Assembly (NCBI GenBank): GCA_050735975.1
Contig: JBOHVS010000349.1
Span: 1 to 9,583, forward strand
Source of the DNA: DATMBL01 sp050735975
GTDB taxonomy: Bacteria; Desulfobacterota; Binatia; UBA9968
Direction of reading: 5' to 3'
Length of the DNA: 9,583 nt
Shown: piece after piece, positions 1 to 6,107 of the stretch
Layout: every line of letters begins with the position of its first letter
Numbering within the stretch: the stretch's first letter is position 1
Translations under genes and position numbers: made by a program
Notes under the pieces: generated by a model
Told to the model about the DNA's origin: nothing
Seen by the model: only the letters and a program-made list of their open reading frames with translations
Database searches by the model: none

Positions 1-227
1 AGGCATTGCGGGAAAAACGATTGGCCGGCGCAGCGCTGGACGTCATTTCCCGCGAGCCGCCATCCGCGAATCATCCGATCGTCGAAGCCGCCAAAGAGCT
101 GGACAATCTTCTAGTAACCCCTCATACGGCCTGGAGCGCGCGGCAAGCAAGGGAACGGCTTATCGGCGAGGTTGCGGAGAATATTTCAGCTTTCTTTGTG
201 GGCAAACCGAGAAACCTGGTGGTCTAG
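1..227 (+). CDS. D-2-hydroxyacid dehydrogenase, probable hydroxypyruvate reductase/glycerate dehydrogenase (C-terminal part)
   Basis: Only the last 75 codons are present; the start lies left of the window and the frame is open from base 3 to the TAG at 225-227. The leucine at 6-8 (TTG) is internal, not a start. The visible part is the end of the NAD-binding domain of D-2-hydroxyacid dehydrogenases: LAGAALDV followed by REPP, then LLVTPHTAW. The Glu of REPP and the His of TPHTAW are 23 residues apart, the same spacing as Glu269 and His292 in E. coli PGDH, so the catalytic Glu-His pair appears intact. The TPHTAW motif and the ending VAENI..F..GKPRN resemble glycerate dehydrogenase/hydroxypyruvate reductase (HprA-like) rather than SerA, and no ACT domain follows. 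It would reduce hydroxypyruvate or glyoxylate with NAD(P)H in the cytosol. It converges on the glycine cleavage operon. Family is secure; exact substrate is inferred. Confidence 0.85.
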   Translation, partial: ALREKRLAGAALDVISREPPSANHPIVEAAKELDNLLVTPHTAWSARQARERLIGEVAENISAFFVGKPRNLVV

Positions 228-259
228 AGAATACCAGGCTGAGGCTAAGACTGTGAGAG

Positions 260-382
260 GCTGTGAAAAAATCCGCTCATGGTTCGACATGCTCACCACG
301 AGCGGTATAGCACAATGGGAATTTAAGTACTTAGCCGTTCGTCCTGAGCTCGTCGAAGGGCAACGGCTGATTTTTTCACAGC
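260..382. repeat. REPIN-like doublet of inverted REP palindromes
   Basis: A 14-bp perfect inverted repeat (260-273, GCTGTGAAAAAATC, and 369-382) encloses two inverted copies of a REP-like palindrome at 273-305 and 335-366. With the right copy read on the minus strand, the two share the core TTCGAC-NN-GCTCA-NN-ACGA. Each copy folds on itself. The outer stem is CCGCTC/GAGCGG on the left and CCGTT/AACGG on the right. The inner stem is GGT/ACC on the left and CCT/AGG on the right, so bases differ while pairing is kept. The element sits between the convergent dehydrogenase and gcvPB genes, a usual site for REP elements. No RAYT transposase gene is visible in the window. Confidence 0.7.
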
Positions 383-386
383 TTCT

Positions 387-444
387 GAGGTTAAGGCTAA
401 GTTGAAGGAGGGAGAGAAGAGATCTCAACCTAAACCTGAACCTC
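387..444. repeat. Imperfect inverted repeat downstream of gcvPB
   Basis: GAGGTT at 387-392 pairs with AACCTC at 439-444, and GTTGA at 401-405 pairs with TCAAC at 425-429, with a few mismatches between. The loop is a purine-rich stretch (AGGAGGGAGAGAAGAGA). On the minus strand it begins 6 bases past the gcvPB stop and could fold in the operon's mRNA 3' end. It has no clear T-run, so a terminator role is only possible. Confidence 0.4.
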
Positions 445-450
445 GCTCCG

Positions 451-1944
451 TTACTCTCCGCCAAGCCGCGGCCCTTCCCATCTCAGAATCGGCTTGCGCG
501 CTGCTTTGGCTTCGTCAAGCCGCCGCACCGGGGTCGAATGAGGCGCGCTCTTGACCATCTCCGGATTCTCCCTTGCCTCTCGGGCAATGGAAATCATCGC
601 ATCGATGAATCCATCAAGTGTTTCCGGCGTTTCCGTTTCGGTCGGCTCGATCATGAGGGCGCCGGAAACGACCAATGGGAAGTAGATCGTCGGCGGATGA
701 AAGCCGTAATCTAAGAGACGTTTGGCGATGTCGAGTGTACTGACTCCAAACTTGTGTTGCAGCCGATCGGTAAAAATACACTCGTGCATGCAGGGGCCGT
801 TGAATGCGATGCTGTAATGCTTCTCAAGTTTCTTTCTTACATAGTTGGCGTTGAGCAGCGCCATCCGGCTCGCCTCCTCGAGGCCATCCGCTCCCAAAGA
901 GATAATGTACGTGTAGGCGCGAACCAAAACGCCGAAATTTCCCAAGAACGATCGCAGGCGCCCGATCGATTTAGGATGATTTTCGCTTAGCTCGAAGTTC
1001 TCATTTTTCTTTTCAATACGCGGAATTGGAAGATAATCCCGCAAATTAGCTTTAACGCCGACCGGGCCGGCACCCGGCCCCCCTCCCCCGTGAGGCGTGG
1101 AAAAGGTCTTGTGCAGGTTCATATGCAGGACGTCAACGCCCATATGGCCGGGCTTGGCGATGCCCATGAGCGCATTCAGATTCGCCCCGTCCAGATAGAC
1201 AAGACCACCTTTCGCATGAACAACCGCGGAAATGGTTTCGATATTCTTTTCAAAAAGCCCCAACGTGTTGGGGTTCGTGACCATCAGAGCGGCGACATCT
1301 TCATCCATGAACTTCGCAACCGTCCCGGCATCGATGATTCCCTGCTCATTGGATGAAATCTGAACGACGTTATAACCGCAGAGCGTTGAGCTCGCCGGAT
1401 TGGTGCCGTGGGCCGTGTCCGGCACGATGATCTTTTTCCGCGGATTCCCTTTCTCCGCCAAGTAGGCGCGGATCAACATCAAACCCGTCAACTCCCCTTG
1501 GGCTCCGGCAGAAGGCTGGAGACTGACATGTTCCATGCCGCTGATCTCCGCCAAGAGCCTCTCCAGCTCGTACAGCAACTCCAACGCCCCTTGCAGCAAT
1601 TTGCCGGGAGCTAGAGGATGAACTTGGGCGAATCCCGGCAAACGCGCGACCGCCTCGTTGATCTTCGGATTGTACTTCATGGTACAAGAACCCAACGGGT
1701 AAAATTGGCTCTCGATGGCAAAGTTCAGATGCGAAAGGCGAGTAAAATGGCGCAGCACTTCCAGCTCCCCCAATTCGGGGAATCCCTGGATGTCATCGCG
1801 AAGCAGCCCGGCAGGGATATTCTGGAGGGCGCTGGGATCATCTTTCGGCCAGAAAAAGGCGCTCCGACCGCGGGACCCGCTGTCGAATAGAAGGGGCGGC
1901 AGGGCTGTACGGGGGCGATGATTAACCGGAGATTGCTCTGACAA
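451..1944 (-). CDS. gcvPB: Glycine dehydrogenase (decarboxylating), P-protein subunit 2
   Basis: This is the PLP-carrying half of the split P protein of the glycine cleavage system, 497 aa, normal for GcvPB. With GcvPA it decarboxylates glycine and transfers the aminomethyl group to lipoyl-GcvH in the cytosol. The PLP Schiff-base lysine is K279 in NLHKTFSTPHGGGGPG. Other family marks are SCTMKYNPK (86-94), TAHGTNPAS (177-185) and YLDGANLNA (250-258). The start is TTG at 1942-1944: no ATG occurs in frame until about residue 89, and GAGGAG (1955-1960, read on minus) lies 10 nt upstream. The start overlaps the end of gcvPA by 23 bp, suggesting translational coupling. It is the last gene of the operon. 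Identity is very secure; the TTG start is likely. Confidence 0.96.
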   Translation of the reverse strand: MSEQSPVNHRPRTALPPLLFDSGSRGRSAFFWPKDDPSALQNIPAGLLRDDIQGFPELGELEVLRHFTRLSHLNFAIESQFYPLGSCTMKYNPKINEAVARLPGFAQVHPLAPGKLLQGALELLYELERLLAEISGMEHVSLQPSAGAQGELTGLMLIRAYLAEKGNPRKKIIVPDTAHGTNPASSTLCGYNVVQISSNEQGIIDAGTVAKFMDEDVAALMVTNPNTLGLFEKNIETISAVVHAKGGLVYLDGANLNALMGIAKPGHMGVDVLHMNLHKTFSTPHGGGGPGAGPVGVKANLRDYLPIPRIEKKNENFELSENHPKSIGRLRSFLGNFGVLVRAYTYIISLGADGLEEASRMALLNANYVRKKLEKHYSIAFNGPCMHECIFTDRLQHKFGVSTLDIAKRLLDYGFHPPTIYFPLVVSGALMIEPTETETPETLDGFIDAMISIAREARENPEMVKSAPHSTPVRRLDEAKAARKPILRWEGPRLGGE

Positions 1945-3268
1945 GTCGTTGGATCTCCTCTCTCTCGTTCATTTCAGTCGCGCACACGAGCAAGCAGTTC
2001 TCAAGCTCCGGGTACCAACGGGCGAGCTGGATTCCGGGAACGATTCTCCGTTCCGCGCACCGGCTCATGATGCCGTCCAAATGCTTGGTCCTGAGCACGA
2101 ATTCGTTGAAGAACGGTCCTGTAAAGCCGCTCTCCAGCTTCGCCTCCTGAATCAGCCCATCGCGGGCTTCATGGGCGCGCGACAGATTGACCTCGGCGAG
2201 CCGGCGAAGCCCGCTCTTTCCCGCCAACGACATGAATACGGTCGCCGCAAGGGTGCACAGAGTCTGGCTGGTGCAGATGTTGGAGGTCGCCTTCTCCCGC
2301 CGGATGTGTTGTTCGCGGGTAGCGAGAGTCAGGACAAATCCCCGTCGGCCCTCGACATCGACGGTCTCGCCCACCAACCTTCCGGGCAGGTTGCGTATAA
2401 ATTTTCTTTGCGTCGCAAAAAAACCGAAGCCTGGCCCGCCGAGACTCATAGGCACGCCAAGACTCTGCCCCTCGCCAACGGCGATATCTACGCCGAAAGC
2501 CCCCGGAGGCTTCAACAATCCCAGGGCAAGAGGTTCCGTCGTAATGGTAATGAGCTGAGCGCCGGCCCGCGCGCAGGCCGCTTGAACAGCTTTTAAATCC
2601 TCGATCACGCCGAAAAAATTCGGATATCCCACCAGCACACACATCGCCTGATCGTCGAGTTTTCCGGAAAGCTCCTGAAGATCCGTTCCGCCGGACTGGT
2701 CGAACGCAAGTTCCTCGAGAAACATGTCTGCCAAATTGTGCAGGTAAGTTTTAATGACCTCTCGGTACTCCGGGTGGAGCGCGCGCGACACGAGCACTCG
2801 ACGGCGGGAGAGCGGCTGAATCCGGCGTGACATCAGGACGGCTTCGGCCGCCGCCGAGGCGCCGTCATAGACGCCGGCGTTGGAGGCTTCCATGCCGGTC
2901 AATTGACAGATCAACGTCTGGAATTCATAAAGAGCCTGCAAGGTGCCTTGACTGACCTCCGGTTGATAAGGCGTATAGGAGGTCGAAAACTCGGAACGCG
3001 AAATAATCGCGTCGACCGCGCTCGGGATCAGATGGTGGTAGACGCCGCCGCCGAGGAAAAAACTCCAATCTGGAGCGGTGGCGTTCTTCCCTGCCAGCCT
3101 GGCCAATCGCTTTCGCACGCCGAGCTCCGAGAGACCATCGGCCAATTGGATCTTGGCCCGCTCTTGAAGCGTTGGAGGTATGTGTTCATAGAGCTGCTCT
3201 ATCTTTTCCAGGCCAATCGCGCGGAGCATTTGGTCCTGATCGTCGGGAGTGTGCGGGGTATAACGCAT
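1922..3268 (-). CDS. gcvPA: Glycine dehydrogenase (decarboxylating), P-protein subunit 1
   Basis: The N-terminal half of the split P protein, 448 aa, typical of GcvPA. It forms the heterotetrameric P protein with GcvPB. It has the fold-type I aminotransferase fold but lacks the PLP lysine, which lies in GcvPB. Recognisable blocks are the start MRYTPHTPDDQ, FLGGGVYHH (71-79), TSYTPYQPEVSQG (96-108), YDGASAAAEA (134-143), GEGQSLGVPMSLGGPG and the later REQHIRREKATSNICT. The ATG start is fixed by an in-frame stop 9 nt upstream, which is the gcvH stop itself. No good Shine-Dalgarno lies in the usual window (a G-rich stretch is about 16 nt away), so it probably relies on ribosomes finishing gcvH. 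Its 3' end overlaps gcvPB by 23 bp. Confidence 0.96.
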   Translation of the reverse strand: MRYTPHTPDDQDQMLRAIGLEKIEQLYEHIPPTLQERAKIQLADGLSELGVRKRLARLAGKNATAPDWSFFLGGGVYHHLIPSAVDAIISRSEFSTSYTPYQPEVSQGTLQALYEFQTLICQLTGMEASNAGVYDGASAAAEAVLMSRRIQPLSRRRVLVSRALHPEYREVIKTYLHNLADMFLEELAFDQSGGTDLQELSGKLDDQAMCVLVGYPNFFGVIEDLKAVQAACARAGAQLITITTEPLALGLLKPPGAFGVDIAVGEGQSLGVPMSLGGPGFGFFATQRKFIRNLPGRLVGETVDVEGRRGFVLTLATREQHIRREKATSNICTSQTLCTLAATVFMSLAGKSGLRRLAEVNLSRAHEARDGLIQEAKLESGFTGPFFNEFVLRTKHLDGIMSRCAERRIVPGIQLARWYPELENCLLVCATEMNEREEIQRLVRAISG

Positions 3269-3277
3269 ACGGGCGGG

Positions 3278-3718
3278 TTATTCATCCCCCTCTTCTTCTT
3301 CTGTCTCGTCGTCTTCTTCGTCGTCGTCCTCGCCCTTTTGCTGCTCTACGTATTCCGCGTATTCCTCGGCGGTCATCAGATCCTTCAGATCATCCGTGTC
3401 CGACATCTCGACACGGATCATCCAGCCATCGCCATAAGCATCGTCATTGATCGTTTCGGGGCTGTCCGGAAGCGCGTCGTTGACCTCCAGCACTGTCCCG
3501 CCAACAGGGGCATAGACATCCGAAACCGCCTTGACTGACTCGACAGCGCCGAATGGATCGTCCTTCACCACCTTCTCTCCAACTTCGGGCAATTCCACAT
3601 AGACGATATCGCCGAGCTCTTCTTGGGCATATTCGGTAATTCCTATCGTGGCGATATTGCCTTCCACCAAAACCCATTCGTGCTCTTTGGAATATCTCAG
3701 CCCCTCGGGAATTTCCAT
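3278..3718 (-). CDS. gcvH: Glycine cleavage system H protein with extended acidic tail
   Basis: The lipoyl carrier that shuttles the aminomethyl group between P, T and L proteins. The hammerhead/lipoyl domain fills residues 1 to about 124: it starts SKEHEWV, passes through GITEYAQEELGDIVYVELP and holds the lipoyl lysine K63 in GAVESVKAVSDV. The length, 146 aa, exceeds the usual 125-130 because of a C-terminal extension: residues 131-146 hold 14 Asp/Glu of 16. The tail is written in GAA/GAC/GAG codons (CTTCTT/CGTCGT on the plus strand, 3281-3328), a likely place for triplet slippage. The ATG is preceded by an excellent AAGGAGGT site (3724-3731, minus) with 5 nt spacing, the strongest in the operon, which fits a carrier needed in excess. 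It lies 29 bp after gcvT and 9 bp before gcvPA, in the same frame as gcvPA. Confidence 0.96.
   Translation of the reverse strand: MEIPEGLRYSKEHEWVLVEGNIATIGITEYAQEELGDIVYVELPEVGEKVVKDDPFGAVESVKAVSDVYAPVGGTVLEVNDALPDSPETINDDAYGDGWMIRVEMSDTDDLKDLMTAEEYAEYVEQQKGEDDDEEDDETEEEEGDE
3281..3328 (-). repeat. Acidic-codon low-complexity tract at the 3' end of gcvH
   Basis: Sixteen codons, almost all GAA, GAG or GAC, just before the gcvH stop. On the plus strand it appears as runs of CTTCTT and CGTCGT. It encodes the polyacidic GcvH tail. Such triplet runs can expand or contract by slippage without a frameshift; that this one does so is inference. Confidence 0.75.
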
Positions 3719-3723
3719 TGTTT

Positions 3724-3731
3724 ACCTCCTT
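3724..3731 (-). promoter_or_regulatory. Near-perfect Shine-Dalgarno of gcvH
   Basis: Read on the minus strand this is AAGGAGGT followed by AAACA and the gcvH ATG. It matches the full anti-Shine-Dalgarno core with 5 nt spacing. The other genes of the operon have shorter or no recognisable sites, so gcvH is expected to be translated most strongly. Confidence 0.8.
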
Positions 3732-3747
3732 GGAACCGGTGATGCCT

Positions 3748-4839
3748 TCACCGCCGATAGAACGGCAACGAAACAACTTTGGCACGCACGGTTCTGCCGC
3801 GAATTTCTACTTCAATGTCGTTGTCAACGAAAGCTTGATCGGCTGAAACATAACCCACTGCAATGGACCGACCCAATGACGGCGACTTGGTACCGCTGGT
3901 GACCCGTCCAATCAATTTTCCGTTCTTAGCCAGCGGATATTCGCTGCGCGCGATGCCGGGATCGATCAACTCTAAGCCGACCAGCTTGCGTTTAACGCCT
4001 TCTTCTTTTTGCCTTAGCAGGACCTCGCGACCGATGAAAGGGCCTTTCGCGAGTTTAGTGACCCACTCCAAGCCTGCTTCCAAAGGCGTGGTCGTATCAT
4101 CGAGCTCGTGACCATAGAGAGGATAGCCCTTTTCGAGCCGGAGCGTGTCGCGGGCGCCCAATCCCGCCGGCACCAGTCCCGCCGGAGCGCCGGCTTCCAA
4201 CAAGCTGGTCCAAAGCTTTTCGGCATCGCGCGGGTCGCCATAAAGCTCAAAACCGTCTTCGCCGGTGTAACCCGTACGCGCCACCAAACACCGCATTGAA
4301 GCTACCTCGGCCAACTCAAAAAAAAACGGCCTGAGGGTATCCAACTGAATAGATGTCAGCGGCTGCAGGATTTTTGCCGCCAGTGGACCCTGCAAGGCCA
4401 ACTGCGCGTACTGAGCGCTGACATCCTCGGCTTCGACCCGCCCGCTCGCGTGGTCCCGAATCCAGGCGAAATCCTTCTCGGTATTCGCCGCGTTGACGCA
4501 GATCAAAAAACGATTGGCTTCAAGGCGATAGAAAATTACATCATCGATAGCGCCGCCGTTTTCGTTTAGGAGGAGATTGTATTGCGCCTGTGAAAGGCGC
4601 ATTCGCGAGAGGTCGTTCGCGGTTAGCCCCTGGCAGAACCGCAGAGCGTCATCGCCGCGGACTTCGATTTCGCCCATGTGGCTCACGTCAAAAAGCCCGG
4701 CCTTGGTACGAACCGCCAGGTGCTCTTCGATGACGCCGCTGTACTGAACGGGCATCTCCCAGCCGGAGAACTCCACCATCTTCGCCTCCGCCCGACGATG
4801 CGCATTGTACAGCGGAGTTTTTTTCGCTCGCGTCGTCAC
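3748..4839 (-). CDS. gcvT: Aminomethyltransferase (glycine cleavage T protein)
   Basis: This enzyme transfers the methylene unit from aminomethyl-lipoyl-GcvH to tetrahydrofolate, giving 5,10-methylene-THF and ammonia. It is 363 aa, normal for GcvT. Visible blocks are FSGWEMPVQYSG (24-35), FDVSHMGEIEV (50-60), NENGGAIDDVIFYR (92-105, including the conserved catalytic Asp region), ARTGYTGEDGFELY (187-200), GARDTLRLEKGYPLYGHE (228-245) and the C-terminal barrel with SGTKSPSLG (315-323). The start is GTG at 4837-4839, which places TPLYNAHR in the usual position; only a weak GAGAA element precedes it. It lies 29 bp downstream of folD and 29 bp upstream of gcvH. Its product is FolD's substrate, which explains the gene pairing. 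Confidence 0.96.
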   Translation of the reverse strand: MTTRAKKTPLYNAHRRAEAKMVEFSGWEMPVQYSGVIEEHLAVRTKAGLFDVSHMGEIEVRGDDALRFCQGLTANDLSRMRLSQAQYNLLLNENGGAIDDVIFYRLEANRFLICVNAANTEKDFAWIRDHASGRVEAEDVSAQYAQLALQGPLAAKILQPLTSIQLDTLRPFFFELAEVASMRCLVARTGYTGEDGFELYGDPRDAEKLWTSLLEAGAPAGLVPAGLGARDTLRLEKGYPLYGHELDDTTTPLEAGLEWVTKLAKGPFIGREVLLRQKEEGVKRKLVGLELIDPGIARSEYPLAKNGKLIGRVTSGTKSPSLGRSIAVGYVSADQAFVDNDIEVEIRGRTVRAKVVSLPFYRR

Positions 4840-4868
4840 GGAATTCTCAAACCGATGAAGATCAGAGA

Positions 4869-5729
4869 TTATCGTTCCCGTTGCAGCGAGTCTTTGGCAG
4901 CCTTGAGAGTATTATAGAGAAGCATGCAAATCGTCATCGGCCCGACGCCGCCGGGAACCGGGGTAATCGCCGACGCGCGTTCCTTCGCGGTTTCGAATTC
5001 GACGTCGCCGGAAAGTTTTCCGCTCGGCAGCCGGTTGACACCGACGTCGATGACCACGGCGCCCGGCTTGATCCAATCGCCACGGATGTAGCCGGCCTTG
5101 CCGATGGCGGCGACCAGGATGTCCGCCCGGCCCACTTCGTCACGCAGGCTTGCCGTGCGGGAGTGACAAATCGTCACAGTCGCATGTCGCTCGAGAAGCA
5201 TTAACGCAACCGGTTTTCCGACGATATTGCTTCGCCCGACCACCACGGCATTCTTGCCTTTAGGATCGCACCCCGCCGAATCCAAAAGCTTCATGATCCC
5301 CATCGGCGTGCAGGGTCTGAAACCATCACTGCCCAGGACGAGCATGCCCTGGCTCATCGGATGAAAACCATCCACATCCTTGTACGGAGAAACTGCTTCG
5401 AGAATTTTGGCGGAGCGAATATGCGCCGGCAACGGCAGTTGAACCAAAATGCCGTGCACGTTCTTATCCTTGTTGAGATTGTGGACGATGGCGAGCAATT
5501 CCCTTTCGGAAATCGTCGCCGGAAGTAGATGTTCGTAGGATTTGATGCCCACTTCTTTGCACGCCTTTTCCTTGTTCTTAACGTAGATATGAGACCCCGG
5601 GTCGTCTCCGACCAAGACCACCCCTAGCCCTGGCGCCATCCCCCATCGCCGTTCCAGCCCTTCCACCCCTTCTTTGATTTGTCTTTGAACTTCTCTGGCT
5701 ACAGCTTTACCATCGATGATCGATGCCAT
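4869..5729 (-). CDS. folD: Bifunctional methylene-THF dehydrogenase / methenyl-THF cyclohydrolase
   Basis: FolD oxidises 5,10-methylene-THF with NADP+ and hydrolyses the methenyl product to 10-formyl-THF for purines and formyl-Met. The length is 286 aa, typical. The catalytic lysine region is YVKNKEKA with K53 (Tyr49 plus 4, matching the human Y52/K56 spacing). VQLPLP has Q97, KDVDGFHP has D120, the dinucleotide-binding motif is GRSNIVGKP (165-173), and PVPGGVGPMT (257-266) is the family signature. The ATG at 5727-5729 has GGGAG 5 nt upstream on the minus strand. It is the first gene of the folD-gcvT-gcvH-gcvPA-gcvPB unit, so the operon couples glycine breakdown to one-carbon interconversion. 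Nothing looks truncated or odd. Confidence 0.97.
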   Translation of the reverse strand: MASIIDGKAVAREVQRQIKEGVEGLERRWGMAPGLGVVLVGDDPGSHIYVKNKEKACKEVGIKSYEHLLPATISERELLAIVHNLNKDKNVHGILVQLPLPAHIRSAKILEAVSPYKDVDGFHPMSQGMLVLGSDGFRPCTPMGIMKLLDSAGCDPKGKNAVVVGRSNIVGKPVALMLLERHATVTICHSRTASLRDEVGRADILVAAIGKAGYIRGDWIKPGAVVIDVGVNRLPSGKLSGDVEFETAKERASAITPVPGGVGPMTICMLLYNTLKAAKDSLQRER

Positions 5730-5755
5730 ACTTACTCCCTAAACAAGTTCAAAAG

Positions 5756-5784
5756 TTTATACCGAAAAAGAAATGTTTGGTAAA
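5756..5784 (-). promoter_or_regulatory. Probable sigma70-type promoter of the folD-gcv operon
   Basis: On the minus strand, TTTACC (5779-5784, 4 of 6 matches to TTGACA) is followed by exactly 17 bases and then TATAAA (5756-5761, 5 of 6 matches to TATAAT). Transcription would begin near 5749, leaving a leader of only about 20 nt, which just holds the folD Shine-Dalgarno. From this promoter there is no space for a glycine or THF riboswitch. Confidence 0.6.
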
Positions 5785-5835
5785 GAAGGAATCTCTATTC
5801 AGAGCGTTGAAAATCTATGTTCCGGGCCGAAGCGC

Positions 5836-5876
5836 AGAAGTCAGAGGTCCGAAGTCAGACGTCAGAAATCGAAGCC
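5836..5876. repeat. Imperfect GAAGTCAG tandem repeat
   Basis: GAAGTCAG appears at 5838-5845 and again at 5851-5858, joined and followed by variants (AGGTCC, ACGTCAG, AAATCG). It is a short degenerate tandem array in the divergent intergenic region, upstream of the folD promoter. I see no coding or hairpin role. Confidence 0.5.
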
Positions 5877-5883
5877 TCAGGCC

Positions 5884-5911
5884 CTTTGCTCTTTGCACTT
5901 TGCTCCTTGCG
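5884..5911. repeat. Four-unit 7-bp tandem repeat (CTTTGCN)
   Basis: Four consecutive heptamers: CTTTGCT (5884-5890), CTTTGCA (5891-5897), CTTTGCT (5898-5904) and CCTTGCG (5905-5911). It lies directly beside the GTCAG-type array. The heptamer period is not codon-like. The rest of the divergent spacer, 5912-6107, shows no gene and no promoter I would defend for the plus-strand unit. Confidence 0.65.
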
Positions 5912-6107
5912 AGCTAGCGTTGGAGCGGACGATCGAGCGCAACGACGCAGCTGAGCGTTTTTCACCGGTCTCTATTGGCATGACATGGGGACACATAAAC
6001 GTCAACCCCTTAGTAACCGCAGAATCGTCCCGCTTCACTACCATTCCATCGACGGTTCTGATAGGAGAGGAACGACAGCGAAATAAACCACCGATGCGTG
6101 AGGGAAC

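Noticed and set aside
228..450. CRISPR array
   Set aside because: The repeats are inverted palindromes in two copies, not regularly spaced direct repeats, and no cas gene is present.
186..464. 92-aa minus-strand open frame between the convergent genes
   Set aside because: It is a translation of the REP palindromes and the gcvPB 3' end, with no Shine-Dalgarno or known domain.
1949..2596. 215-aa plus-strand open frame inside gcvPA
   Set aside because: Antisense to a well-conserved gcvPA; its composition is that of a shadow frame.
6056..6107. Glycine riboswitch-like GGAGAG before the hydrolase gene
   Set aside because: Only the short GGAGAG string matches. The remaining conserved aptamer blocks and helices are not visible, and the downstream gene is not glycine-related.
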